NCBI GenBank assembly: GCA_014621425.1
Contig: JAANBB010000284.1
Span: forward strand, 1-53,493
From: Cylindrodendrum hubeiense
Taxonomy: Eukaryota > Ascomycota > Sordariomycetes > Hypocreales > Nectriaceae
DNA: 53,493 nt
Reading direction: 5' to 3'
Every line of letters starts with the position of its first letter. Position 1 is the stretch's first letter. The notes below the pieces were generated by a model, which saw nothing but the letters and a program-made list of their open reading frames with translations, was not told the origin of the DNA and searched no databases. Below, piece after piece: positions 35,601 through 47,402 of this stretch. A program made the position numbers and the translations under genes.

Positions 35601-37689
35601 CTAATCGATGTATGCTTCGAATGACAATAAATCATAGCTAGTTTGCAAGCTAGACTGGTTGAAAAGGTACCAAGAACTATCAAAATTACCATCAATATGT
35701 GTCCCTAAGTCTCCAAACACCGGAGTGCTCAACACCTGCAGTTTTTCTTCAAGGCGGGTAGCTAGCATTACGTGGAGATTCGAATACTGCTTACTTTCCC
35801 CTTGAATGCTGGATAAGTGAGCTTGAACACTTTCCAAATCTGATGCACAAACATCATTGTTAGCCTTATAGTAGCGACGCTAGGGCCCGATGATTTTTGA
35901 AAATTTATGTGCGGGGCACTCACCATCCGGTTCTCCAACCCCAACTTCAACTCCTTGAATGAGAATGAGAGCGGCCCAAGCGATGATAACAAGATCAAAA
36001 TTAGCCCAAATTGAAGAGTCTGCTAGGTGGAGTTTTACAGCCGCCCGGGCCGAGGCTAGAAGTTCATGTTGCTCTTGGAGGGTTGTATTAGAGAAGATAT
36101 AACTCCCCCTTGCTGGTAGGTATATGGAGAGAACGAGCACGCGATGTAGCACGTACTGCCTAAATGTGAGCTTTCTTTCAATATCTGGCTCGTTTGTTCG
36201 GGCCCCGAAGTCAACCAGCCAATCGTCTAATTTTCGTGCCCAGTCACGTATGACAGCGCCGTCGATGTCGCTGAATGGAATGGCGGCGTCGACAGGAGTT
36301 AATGTCTCTCCCGAGAAGTAGGACCAAATAGTAGGCAGACCTCTTCCGGTGAAATGACTCAGACCAGTGTGCATCATCCGGGATAATCTACACAGTTGAT
36401 CCTGGAGCGACACTCGCAGGCAAGCGAAAGGTGCAGTTACGGGGATGGTTGGACAAGACAGGTGGATGGCAGCGTGTTCCAGATCTACAATCTTCCCTAA
36501 CATGTTAGTGATCCTGTACCATTTTAGAATTCTGTGTTATGGGTTTTCGAACCTGAAGCCCGGCGTAAAGCCTTTGCCACTCCAAGGATCTTTCATCCAC
36601 GTTTAGGGGGCAATGCTCCAATAGGAGTCGATATGCCACTGATATCCATATCCCAGTTTCCTTGCTGATGCCTTCTCTCAAGAGACCAGCGAGTATGATG
36701 CCTAGAATTGTTCTAAATGCCCACTCCTCGGCCTTTGCAGGATCCTGGGCGTCTTTCCCGATTTCGCTACCGGGTATGCAAAGTTGTGCGATCGCACTGC
36801 ATAGCACTTTGAAGTACTCGGATGCGAACTCACCTACTTCGGGGGAACCTCTGATGCTTGAACAGTACAATATGGAAGCCAGTAGTAAAGGCGTGGGTGA
36901 TGAGAATAACTGCCTATTAGGCAGAAAATGCATCTCGAACATCGTGTCATGAAAGCTACTGATAAAGCAAGTTAGCAATCACTGGATAGAGTCAAGGGAA
37001 GCCATACTTTAGCCATAGTCGCTTTATGAGAGAATCTTTCCATATTTTTAGATCAGTATCAGTGGAGCAACTCGATCTAAGTAAGAGAATCGCAGGCTGC
37101 AGTGAGTCGGGTATTAGGTTCTCGGGATGATGGTTGAGTGCATCATCTTGGCCCTGGACAGTAGTGGATTGATCCTCAATGTCAATATTTGGCAGGCCAA
37201 CATGTTCCTCAAGTCTCTTCAGTCGGTATAGCACGGCGGCATCACATGTATGCGCGTATTCCTGCTGCTGAGTTCCTGGTATGATAGACCCAGCTTTACG
37301 GTATGAAGCAGCCTGGCCACGAGAAATATCATGCACGTCAGTTTACATTCAATATCGACAGCGTGGGCTCAACATCACATACGTTTGCTCGTGGTACAAA
37401 GACGCATGGTACCCTTGTCCTAAGACATCGTCGACATGATGAACCATGGTCAACTCGGCATTTCATCTGGTACCGACTGAGGTCAGCTAGGACGGGAAGA
37501 AGAGTAATAGTTAAAAATGGCTTGAAACAATACGTACCTTTTGTTGCCGGCAATTGACTGATCCAAAATCCGTTATCAGCACCTCACTTCCAACCAACGT
37601 GATAATACTATTGGCTCACCGCAAGCTTTCCGAGACTTCATCGGCTCGTCGCCCTGTGGGACACCTCCCAGCCGATCCGGCAGAGGCAT
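35601..37689 (-). CDS. Zn2Cys6 transcription regulator
   Basis: Seven exons: 37689-37620, 37557-37538, 37466-37383, 37312-37008, 36958-36553, 36491-35924 and 35839-35601. All junctions are GT..AG and all phases agree, giving 563 residues. The zinc cluster is built from three exons: RKACVNCRQQKMKC then GSSCRRCLRTRVPC. Its Cys residues are 23, 26, 33, 41, 44 and 51 (CX2CX6CX7CX2CX6C). A coiled-coil-like YRLKRLEEH follows near residue 80. The rest resembles fungal-specific transcription-factor regions, for example LEWQRLYAGLQ/IVDLEHAAIHLSCP and HTGLSHFTGRGLP. The fifth intron acceptor (GGGAAG) was chosen to keep GLQ-IVDLEH in frame. The protein should act in the nucleus on CGG-containing sites. 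Its own promoter has CCG-N7-CGG sites and was duplicated next to the GMC gene. Confidence 0.85.
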
Positions 37690-38066
37690 TGTGGTTCGAT
37701 GTGTGTGTATTGGACCGTGATAGAATCGAACGGAATCCGGGGAATCTTACAGGTGAGGAAACGATTTCGCCGGGTCTGCCGGGGGATTCGGGGTTTTAAG
37801 TATGTTAGCCGTATTGTGTGGTCTGAAATGAATATCTGACCAGCTAGGTTGATATTATGATTGCCGGCTTCCGTTTCTGACAGGTCAGGAAACGATTTCA
37901 CCGGGTCTGCCGGAGGATCCGGGGTTTAAAGTATATCAAACTATAATTTGTGGTCTGGAATGAAGATCTGACCAATTATGATTACTAGCTTCTATGTCTG
38001 ACAGGGCTGAGGGAGGCTTAGCAATTTGTGGAGTGATCACCCAAGCGGTGTGATGTTACCGGGCCC
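37478..38066 (-). repeat. segmental duplication copy A: regulator promoter and first exons
   Basis: This block matches 52458-53106 almost throughout, in the same orientation. It covers most of intron 2, exons 2 and 1, and about 375 bases of promoter. The promoter part contains a tandem dimer of about 130 bases; the units start with CAGGT(G/C)AGGAAACGATTTC at about 37750 and 37881. Homology stops inside intron 2 on one side and near CCGGGCCCAC on the other. Confidence 0.85.
37761..37913 (+). promoter_or_regulatory. two candidate CCG-N7-CGG sites before the regulator
   Basis: ACGATTTCGCCGGGTCTGCCGG (37761) and ACGATTTCACCGGGTCTGCCGG (37892) each include CCG-GGTCTGC-CGG, a palindromic CCG/CGG pair of the kind Zn2Cys6 dimers bind. 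They lie about 70-220 bases upstream of the start codon. Autoregulation is an inference. Confidence 0.4.
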
Positions 38067-39105
38067 ACCTCCACCATCACAAAGAGTCACAACATCGGTT
38101 AGTTCCGCCTAAGATATTGACCAATCTTAGATTAGGTAAGTTTAGGCAGCTTCCACCTTATTAGGAAACTTCCGAAAGTCTTGTCATTAAACTTACAATT
38201 AAGATGGGGGAACAAGCGTGCCTAATGCGATGATTGGCTATACGCTTGTGTGATAAGCACTACCCGGTTTGTGGTTTCACCTAGGGTATCCCGCACTAGT
38301 ACAAATCCTCATTACATGAGTAGTAATTTGTTTTTCGTAGTGACTAGAATGTTGTACAGAAGATTGTAATTACCGACCGTATTACAAGATTCGATAAACA
38401 ACAAGGTTGTCCATGTAGTAGAAGGTAACATCGTATTCAAGCTTTGGACGTAACCAGACACTCGAATCGTGGGGGGCGTATGGCTTGTGTCGTGTGGCGT
38501 AGCTTGCTCATTCACTAGCACAAACGAAGTGCATGCTGATGCAATTGTTAGCAGGCTGGGTCAGTTCCGACAACGTTAGAAGCACGCGCTGCCTCCTGCC
38601 TCCGAGCATGGGGACCTGGGAGTGCGACGACCTGGGTGCGGCGATGACCCATGTCAAATATAGCGTGTAGGCTTGCGTCGAGACAGACTCCAAGCCTGGC
38701 AAGAAGGGCTCGGTGGTAATGGCGGATAAGCAAATCATCAATATACTGCCTTGCCCGAAGAGCCGCCGTCGAGTATCGCCGACATCAATATTCAGTATGC
38801 TCTCAAGAAGACAAAGGTCCGAAATAATCCCTTCTCCTCTCCGGACGGGCGCATAGCCCCCACCGTGCAGCCAAAAGCCGTCAATTTCGATTCTGACGGC
38901 TACGGACCGAGCGAATCTTCCATCTTGATCGACCTTCGAATGCCACTCCACCTGAAATCGACTCCCTCGTCGCCTCGCTTCACAGTGAAATATGAGCTTG
39001 CCAAAGTCCCGGCATCATCTTTCCCAATATGGGTCCTCTACTAACTTCCCTCCTACACCTAACTTCCTCAGCTGCTAATGTAAGGATTTGGCTGCCCCCA
39101 CAAAA
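38067..39105. other. spacer without a supported gene
   Basis: A minus-strand frame of 147 codons (38508-38951) and a plus frame (38751-39044) overlap. Neither shows a family motif, a signal peptide or a convincing start context. The stretch may be an old, degraded gene, but I cannot name it. Confidence 0.35.
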
Positions 39106-39107
39106 CT

Positions 39108-40430
39108 ACGCACGAGCGTTTGAATGCTGGAGACGATATCGAGGACCCGTGGGGCCTATTGATGGACGCCCTGAGCTCCCCCTTTCCACACAGGTCTCGG
39201 CTGAAGAAGCTAAAGGTGTGATGACCAAAACCAGAAATACGTCTCCCGGCGCAGATAACGTGACCACAGCGATCATCCGGGCCTGCTAGCCGGCTATCGG
39301 AGACTATATACGGTGGCTCTGCGAGAGATGTCTCTGCTTAGGTCACCATCCTATAAGCTTTAAGGGTTTATTCGCATCATGCCTGGAGCCTAATACCCCT
39401 GCTTTCCTGCCTTGGCAAGGGACTAGAGCGGCTACTCGCCAGACGCCTTGCCTGTATCGCGGTCGATCGGAAGGTCCTGCATAAGAACCAAGCCGGAGCC
39501 CTGACAGAGAGGTCCGCTGTGGACCTCGTCGCCGCCCTGATCCACGACATCGAATCCGCCCTCGCACGAGGTCTCGTCGTGACCCTCGTGACAATGGACA
39601 TCCAAGGTGCCTTTGATACGGTCCTCCGGAACCGTCTTCTACGGCTCCGCCAGCAAGTCTGGCCCGAGTTGCTAGTCCGCTGTGTGGCCTCTTTTATGAC
39701 CGGCCGCGCAGCCCGAGTCCATTTCCAAGACGCGGTCGTACCGTCGTCTGCCTTCGATTGCGGCCTGCCCTAGGGCTCGCCCGTCTCGCCGATCCTCTTC
39801 CTTCTTTACACGTAGCCGATCTACAAGATCCGGATCAACGCACTGCCGTGCCCTGGATTCGACCTGATTACTACTATACGATACGGCGACGGCGATGACA
39901 TCGCCTCTATCCATGTTATAAAGACCTTTCGCGATACGGCAGACGAAGCGGAGGTCAATATGGAAGAGATAGAACACTAGGGAGCTTGTAATACGATCAG
40001 CTTTGACCCAGGGAAGACCGAGATAATGCATTTCTCTCGCAGACAGGACGATCCCAGCCTGACGATTGATCATAAAGGCCAGAAAAAAGCCCCCAAGGAA
40101 GCCCTCTGCTGGCTTGGCGTCTGCCTGGATAGGAAGCTATCCTTTAGGACCCACGTCGAACAATGGGCTATCAAGGCCCGAGCCACAGATCACCTCCTGT
40201 GAGGCCTCGCCAACACAGCTCGCAAACCGCCGCCAGATAAGGTCCGCCTTGCTATCAAGGCCCCGGCCCCGGGTTAGTCTTAGCAAGCTGCTGGCTCCGA
40301 CCGAAGCTAGCTACTCTGTACCTGGGATCCTTTGAGCCGTAGACACCTTCCTAGCACGTCGTTTCGCCCATAAGGGATTCTGTAGACATCTAGATGTCTT
40401 CACGACGGTAATTATACAACAACAACAACT
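39108..40430 (+). mobile_element. Tad-type LINE fragment with RT core and 3' UTR
   Basis: Plus-strand pieces: TSPGADNVTTAIIRAC, LLSCLGKGLERLLARRLA, MDIQGAFDTVLRNRL (RT motif A with D), then CGLP.GSPVSPILFLLYT (motif B, with Gln changed to a TAG stop). YGDGDDIASI is a damaged motif C where YADD is expected, and TISFDPGKTEIMHFSR follows. After LAIKAPAPG (about 40270) it joins the standard 3' UTR (GTCTTAGCAAGCTG) and the CAA tail at 40416-40429, so RNase H is deleted. A deletion and frame changes also lie near 39365. Several stops are TAG at Gln or Trp positions, which fits RIP-type C-to-T changes. Confidence 0.85.
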
Positions 40431-40830
40431 ACCAAGGAACCCCAACTCAATATTGTGCTGTACTGAAGAGTGTGATTTACATATTGCCAATTGTAGCTGG
40501 CATTAATTTTTATTTAAATGTTAGTTGGTTTTGTCTTGGCAAACCACGGTGCAGGGATACGATGCTCAGTGGACTGTTGCTGCATGAAGGGTCAAGGGCA
40601 CTATAGTATGCATGAGTTGTCGGTTAAGCTAATTTGCAGCTCGTAAACAGAGGAACTTTACTAGAGGTGGTAAAATAATCACCAGTTTTGTACTGGACTT
40701 AAATTACTCTTCCAAACAGGGCGGCCTCCCCCACTTCCTCCTCCATCTTCGCCTTCTCATACGCCTCCATCAGTTTCGCTCAGCGTGTTTGTCAGTTCAT
40801 TTTATTACACACATAAACTATAGCTCAACC
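40431..40830. other. short spacer, nothing recognised
   Basis: No gene motif. Starts right after the LINE tail. Confidence 0.4.
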
Positions 40831-40831
40831 C

Positions 40832-41340
40832 ACTGAATCAGACATCCTGGCCACCTTTGGCAGGTACCGTGCATATATTGCCGAGGCTAACCACTGCGCC
40901 ATGTTAATCATCATTCCGGCGGCTGAGACAGCTCACATAGACGATCCCAGCCTTTTTGAGTCGCCTGAAGAGAAATAGGAAGCACGCCTCGACGTTTTTG
41001 ACCGTCGTATCGACCCACCATCCGACATGGAGCCGCCTATTGAGCGCCCGTCCGACATACTTGTACATTAGGACTTAATTGTGTCGCAACTCTCCCTCGA
41101 CGGGACCTCAGTGCATATCGACCCAGAATGACGGGACAACAAGCGCGATATGTTTCGTTCAGCTTTCCTCGACGGCCTTGGGCGCGTCGAGTGTCCTACT
41201 TGACAGTGAAGGTTGTCTCCTGGTTTTAAGATCCTGATGTGGCACGTTGACAACCTTGAAGGGTATGGCTGGGCCAAGCTCCGGGACGAAACCGAGCGCC
41301 TAATCTTTTGGGTAGGCTGGGGGGACCAGGAAGTGGCTTA
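40832..41340 (+). pseudogene. degraded coding relic of unknown family
   Basis: One plus frame is open in long pieces but carries about five stops. It contains ILATFGRYRAYIAEANHC, LDVFDRRIDPPSDMEPP, DMFRSAFLDGLGRVE and LIFWVGWGD. The codon use and long unbroken segments suggest former coding sequence. Most stops are TAG or TGA, reachable from Gln, Trp or Arg codons by C-to-T changes. I recognise no family. It lies between two LINE pieces, so it may belong to a mobile element or be a host gene fragment. Confidence 0.35.
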
Positions 41341-41589
41341 GAGACCCACGAATCAATTCAAAAGAGAGTCGTGGCAGGGTAGACCATTGTCGATAAGACG
41401 CACACATTCTACAATTACGATACTAGCGTGGAACGCGAGTCTATGGTCTATATTGCTTACACCCGCCGACGGGGGACGAGAGCAATGGTTGGTCCTGGCG
41501 ATATCTGATTAAGATGGGTCAGTTTGGCAGTAAGTCGTTTGGCGATATTGTCGCTGTTCTGGATTGGCATGTGCACGCCTCTGAGGGGC

Positions 41590-43880
41590 TGGGGGTGGAA
41601 GGCACTTTGCATACGGACCCATCCATTGATACGGAAGATATCGGCGTTTGTTGTGGCATTGTTAATAATATCCCGCCAAAAGTCGATTTTGGTGTTCTTG
41701 ACGATCTTACGGAAATCATCTCTGGCTAGCAGGGCAGGTCCCAGCTCCTCGGGGTCCCGTCTCTTCGCTGCTTGGTATTGGGTGTGGGCTTTCGCGCAGT
41801 CCTTGATCCACCAGGGCGCAGAGCGCCCGTTCTATTGAGGGCATCGTCTAACGATTCGTATCGTATCTTGTAGTATGTCTAGCAGCTAGGCCGCTGCGAT
41901 ATCTAGTTCCTTGGCTGCTGTTGCGGTCGTTGTGAGGAAGTCTCGCCCGAGCGAGACGATCTCGGCAAGACGGGCTAGGTCCTTCGGGTCCGAGATCCTG
42001 ATCCAGCTGGACTGTGGGGGACTTGGTTGTGCGATCGAAAGGATATTACTGAGGGTATAACGGTCAGAGCTGGTGGCGAGGGAGTCTTTGATCCTAGCTT
42101 ATGCGGTAGGGAGGTTTGAGATCGTAAGATCTAGGATATTATCGTATTTATTAGTAGGCTAGTTCAGCTGGTTCAAAATAGCTAAATTATTGTCGTCAAT
42201 ACGTGAAGCGATCCGGGTCCCTTGGTTCCCATGGGTTCCGGCTCGCCAGAGCGTATGTGAGGTGTCGAAATCCTCTGCGATAAGAGAGCGGTTAGGGATA
42301 GTCCAGCTATGAAGGATGTCAAGGGTCTCTAGTGTGCCCTGTTGGCGATAGATATTAAGGAAAGAGATACTGCCAGCTCGTATCAGAAGTATATCTCGGG
42401 AAGGCTTGGGCTTGAGCTAGTCGGCGTTTAGCTTGTTGCAGAGGGACACATAGGTCATGACCCTCGGACGTATGCTATTTCCCTCCCCGTTCGATACAGG
42501 AGAGAGGGTTCCATATGCGGTATGATGCTTCGTCATACGGCGGTTATTTCGGTCACTGGTCTAAGGTCCTTAGATCATCACCACATCGTATCCGCGTCTA
42601 TCAGCAAGGGTCAGCGTACAGTCATGCGAGTCCGAGTCCTTGCCGATGTTGCCTTGGATGATGCGTAATGGTCTCATGTCGGTGGTCTGTTGCGAGGGTC
42701 GTTGTCCCATTAGATCAGAGTCCGAGGCTTGCCGTCTGCGCTTATTCGGCGAGGGCGTGGGCGTTCCTTCCGTGGGTCGTAGGGTCAGGGCCTTGGGGGC
42801 CGGAGATGACTCGGCTGCGGCTACAGCTAGCTCCGGGTGTAGCTGGCGGAACAGCCTCGCCGATTTCCCGGATCCCTCTCTTTTCCCGCTGTGTCATTCG
42901 TTTCAAGACGCTGTCTTGACGTTGGGGTCGAGCAGGGCATTTCCATCGTCGGAGGGATGAGGGCCTCGACAATGGAGCCACTGGGTCTCATATTCGCGGG
43001 GCATCCCCTCGTGGGGAGTCCTTCCACAGCTAACAAAACAGGCAGTGCGGTTGCAGCTGTGTCGCGAGTGGTAGTCCCAGCAAAGATCACACTGGTTGGG
43101 TCTAGCGGTTTTCTGTATCAGTCTTGCTAGCTGACTCGTTCCGAAGAGACAGAAGGTGTGCCGTAATCCACAGTTTTCCTTAGCAGGTCTGTCAGAGACC
43201 GATGGCATTTAGAGACCACATACGTAATCCAATTCGTCGCGAGCTCGACAGCATCAGCCCCTAAGGGTGGCGCCCAGCAGGCTCCTTCGTTGATGCCTAG
43301 CTTGTTTGGCAAGTGGGCTCGAATTGTGAAGGGCTGCATGTCCCAGGCAGGGGAATTCTGATGGAGCCGTGAGAAGATTCTAGGATCATCGTAGGCGACA
43401 TCTGCGAGGCAAAGTGGAACATACATCCCGTCGGGAACTGCTTCACTATTTGGTCAATGGCTGCACAGAAGGTCCGGATGACCTTCATTGTATCGTATAG
43501 GGTAGCCTTGCTTTCAAGTGCGATGCCAGCTGCGGCGGCGGAGAGGTTGGTGGCGAGAGCAGGCTCCGAGGTCTTGCTGTGTTCGAAGACATCGCTACTG
43601 GTGGACTGGGCCCAGGGGTAGGCTGGGCTGGGGGGTCTGCCAGAAGGTCCGCTAGAGGTTCTGCCAGAAGGCCTGCTGGTTCAGGTTCAATCTTGTCGAA
43701 CATGCTGATATCAATGAAGGCATCGTCTCCCAAGAAGATCGAGCCTGGCGCGGGCGTTGGAGTGCTTATGAACTCCCGGATCAAGCTATCGGAGATGTCA
43801 TATTCGCTACTCTGAATAAGAGCTGCCCTCGCGATCTGAATGAGGTGCAGAGGTGTTCGGGGTCATAGATCAAAGGGAAT
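41590..43880 (-). mobile_element. 5' half of a Tad-type LINE: ORF1 and endonuclease
   Basis: Reading the minus strand from about 43880: an ORF1 frame with IREFISTPTPAPGSIFLGDD and a Pro-rich stretch (43784-43485), then LGADAVELATNWI (43426-43127). Zinc-knuckle-like CDLCWDYHSRHSC, CGRTPHEG and HCRGPHPSDD follow (about 43090-42930). The endonuclease part near 42400-42100 has LNIYRQQGTLETLDILHSW, FDTSHTLWR and DNILDLTISNLP. Next are RSAPWWIKDCAKAHTQY, DFWRDIINNA and GWVRMQSAFHPQPL, where homology to the 27760 copy ends (about 41590). Frames are broken several times, so it is dead. With the 39108 and 34473 pieces it nearly covers a complete element. Confidence 0.85.
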
Positions 43881-44305
43881 GGGGGCGTCTGGCGCGAAGG
43901 CCATCGCAAGGAAGGTTGGTTGATCGGGTGGGTGTTAACAGATTAGGTGTGTGGGTGGCCAAATCCTTAACATTTGCAGCTAAGGAGTTAGATGTAGGAG
44001 GAAATCTGGAAAGGGAGCATAGAGAAGATCTTGATTCCTAGCTAATAGGCTGTCTAATATATAATCTTATATAGGGGATAGTTGAAGGGTAAAGATAAGC
44101 CTGCTTCTATACGAATAGATTGGCTGGTGTTGATAGGAAAGATACTAATGAGGGCATAAAGTGGGGAAATAAGATCTAGACCTAAGATCTAGTCTTATCG
44201 AAGAGGCGAAGGAGTCTGAAGAGGTCAGAGACCTTAGGGAGGTCAAAGTCAAAGCAATAGAGGCCAAACGATTGAGATCCTAGCTGCGATAGTCTCAATA
44301 GTTGA

Positions 44306-45560
44306 CTATTGGTAAAGCTTGATCGAGTTGATGAGCCAATACGCTTGCTTGAACGCTCCGGGGTTATTTGTGACATAAGCATCACAAGTCTTTGCCCCAG
44401 TGGAAGCCCTGCATTCCTCATTCCAAGTGCCCTGGTCAATATTATCTCCGCAAAAGGCCGTGTTTAAGATCTGACCCACGATTAGTATCTGCATGGTTTA
44501 ACGATACTGTCTGTACCTTACGATTGTCTGCTCTTTGAAGTATGCACCAATATTGCAGTCCTTTCCACTGATGAACTGAGACGCAGGTTTACCCCATTTG
44601 CTCGGGTCTGGTTTCCCGGTGGTGATATCAGTGGGGATATCCTTGCGGCTCCACCAATAGATCTTAAGGGCATCTGGTTCGAGCCAGGTTGCGTAGACAC
44701 CACCCTCGGCCTTATTGAATACTGATCCGTATGAACCCTCGGTCATTGTATTACCGCATCCATCACTAATATACAAATTAGCTTCAATTAAATCTCATAC
44801 TCGGGGATATAACAAACTAATTCTTGCCATCCTCACACTGATGAGATTCTGTCCCACCATTATTGCAGTTAGATCGATCATCAATGCCGCCGATCTTGGT
44901 GAATGAGCAGGCACCACATGTATGTAAGGATACCACATTTCGACTCTGGTTATTAATACCTTCGATAATATCAATCTCTCCGACAGGATCTTCCTTCATA
45001 TTATATGACCAGCTATAATAGTATAAGTATCAGTATTATATATCTTCGGAGAGCTCAAAAGGAGATATATTTCCCGGACTTACAAAGATGGCCAAACACC
45101 ACAGGCAATACCAGGCATGTGTATAATATCAGCGATCAGGATCCCCGAGCTCCATGTCACCTTCGATTCCAAGCGAACACTATCCCTGCCGTGAATAGTC
45201 TTACTCTTGCCGCGAAGCTTGGCCTTATTCTTGGAGTCTACACCTAAATAGATTTGGCCGTTGCTTATCTTTGCAAGACCAGATGAGATAGCTTCGCTTT
45301 TACTCAGGTAGTTAACTGAGCCGTTGGTAGGGTCGCCTCCGTAGGCGGGATTGAGACTATCAAAGTATGCAGCCTATCAAGTCAGATTCATATAGTAGTA
45401 TCTTCGGTTAAGATCTCGAGCTCACATCTCTAAAATTGAACTTATCGAAAAAGTTGGTCGAGTCGTAAGTAGCATTGAGGGAGAACTGGCGAGTGGTTTC
45501 ATAACATGTATTATGGGCAGAAGCCGCCACAAGTAAAAACAAGATCCAGAATTGATACAT
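44306..45560 (-). CDS. secreted GH16-family beta-glucanase
   Basis: Five exons: 45560-45426, 45373-45084, 45012-44818, 44765-44522 and 44470-44306. All phases agree and the product has 342 residues. The signal peptide is MYQFWILFLLVAASAHN. Family landmarks run in order: FFDKFNF, DSVRLESKVTW, HMPGIACGVWPSFWSY, the catalytic GEIDIIEG (two Glu around Asp), VVSLHTC, GGVYATWLEPDALKIYWW, DPSKWGKPASQF, NTAFCGD and PGAFKQAYWLINS. This is the fungal mixed-linked/laminarin-type endo-1,3(4)-beta-glucanase subgroup of GH16. It should act outside the cell or in the wall on beta-1,3-linked glucans. Length and all key residues look normal. A 27-base minisatellite with CACCGGG cores lies 250-345 bases upstream of the start. 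Confidence 0.88.
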
Positions 45561-45809
45561 GGCGAAAGCTATTATTCTGATACTAAGTAATTGGTCTTAT
45601 TTCTTGGGGTATGGCTGTCTTTTAATAGAAGTTCGCTGATAGAATTGGTACCGCACTCAGGGGAATTTTAACTTTTTATCAAACCGACCTATCCCAAAGT
45701 GGCTGGCCGAGTTAGTTGGTGGCTCAGTCCTAGGATTCCCACAATTTCTCGGGGGCCACTCAGCCCACATAAGCACTAATACCCATGGCAAAACTACATA
45801 CCGGCTTTT

Positions 45810-45904
45810 ACGGTTTCACCGGGCACACTGATCTTCACGGTTTCACCGGGCACACTGATCTTCACGGTTTCACCGGGCACACTGATCTTCACTGTTTCAT
45901 CGGG
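45810..45904 (+). repeat. 27-base minisatellite upstream of the GH16 gene
   Basis: Three perfect tandem copies start at 45810, 45837 and 45864 with ACGGTTTCACCGGG, and a decayed fourth starts at 45891 (ACTGTTTCATCGGG). The core ACGRTTTCACCGGG is the same as in the promoter dimers at 37761/37892 and 52775/52906. In all three places it is on the plus strand while the gene lies on the minus strand. A regulatory role is inferred, not shown. Confidence 0.8.
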
Positions 45905-47280
45905 TATGTCGGGCTATACGGCGTTTAAGCCGACTACCCCGGGTGAGCCAGCTTCGGCAAAGCTCACTCGGCCCTACTAATAATAAAGGATCATATTATT
46001 AGTGGAGGAAATGGATTAACTGCAGATTTTGGCATCGCGTAGAGACAACCTTGATTCTCGTATTGACATCAGAACAATGGCCTCAAGCACACCCCAGCCG
46101 CCCGTCCCGAGCCAAAATGCCGGATCTCATATCTACTCGTCCCTAACGTTCTCCATATACGACTTCCAATTATGCAATTAGCCCTAGGGTAACAACGCAT
46201 TAATTCACTGGCAATCAATTGACTGGGACAATTCATGGCATTGGCCCCCTCGAGCCAAAGCTGTAACTTTTACGGCGTTGACCTTAAGCTCATATCATTG
46301 GACAGTTCGTGTTAAGTCTACCGGCTGCGACTCCTATATTGGTATGGCCGAGCCGTGCTGTAAGTCGAGACGGTGACGCCGACATGAGAGAGTAGATGCA
46401 TCTGCAACGGCTGCCGGGGGGAAGCTTGGTTGGATTATATTTTGTACGAAGAAAATATTGAAGTACGATTGCCTGCATCCAGCATTAAGAGGAAATTGGG
46501 GAGCTTGGCAACTTATATTTTAGTGTTAGGAACGTATACTTGATGAGCCTAAATCAATCTGTAAGTCACACAGGAGAAGGATATTAGCTTGAGTCCTAGC
46601 ACTTTTGGTAAACAAACCCAAGCATGAAGGTGAAATTGACTGCCGCGGATGACTGGCCGTAAACAAGGCTCATGACTATATCTCGCATCGCCGTAACGAG
46701 AACACGAATGGAATCCTTGGTTGACGCCATAGAGGAACACGAGCAACGCAGCCAGGCCGTCATGTGGCAAAGACCCATTCCATCACAGACGCACCAGTGA
46801 GTTTGACGGAGAGTCTGCCCGACAACAAGGCCGCCCGGCGATAACATCGCCTTAGATTCTAGGCAAACCTAAACGGTACATGGGCTCGGCCACATTCACC
46901 CGGTCCATCATCGGCCCATGTTGTCCCAACCACACGACTACGTACACAATCACACACAAACCCACCGTAAGCTTTTGGGAATAAGGCATGGGGCATTATG
47001 CATGTGCACGGAAGTTTAATTCACGGGAGACAAGGGGGAAAAGGCTGCGCCTCGCTGTGAGTCAGTCCGCGCCCCTTGGCTCCAAGAGTCCTTGATACCT
47101 TCCGCCACACAAACCCCTATCCGGCAGGAGCTTCGCCAGGCCTCATCGGGTTGGCCGAATGCTTCAAGTACCTACCATGAGTAAGATGCGCACGATGGGG
47201 TGCATCCAGCGGAGCATCCAGCGGAGCATCATCGTCGATGGGCAGCCGTGACGGGGCCGTCTAATGTAAACCTCGGCCTA
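45905..47280. other. intergenic stretch without a supported gene
   Basis: Frames on the minus strand (46290-46847) are short and lack motifs. At about 47202-47231 the unit GCATCCAGCGGA repeats twice and a part follows. The AT/GC balance is normal, with no RIP-like damage. Confidence 0.4.
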
Positions 47281-47402
47281 CTTATATAATGCACTTTCCC
47301 TCTATCTATCTCCATTGAATTCTCTTCAGCAGCACTCGAGGCTTGGACTCATACACCAGCTAGTTCTCTTCTGGCTCGGCTTCTCTCTATACCTTACAGC
47401 GA
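47281..47402 (+). promoter_or_regulatory. core promoter and 5' UTR of the AAA ATPase gene
   Basis: A TATA-like TTATATAATG (47282) is followed by pyrimidine-rich tracts (CTATCTATCTCC, TTCTCTTCTGGCTCGGCTTC). This arrangement is typical of fungal promoters, about 120 bases before the first ATG. Confidence 0.5.

Noticed and set aside
38508..38951. 147-codon minus-strand frame
   Set aside because: Overlaps other frames, lacks recognisable motifs and has no splice partners; recorded only as spacer.
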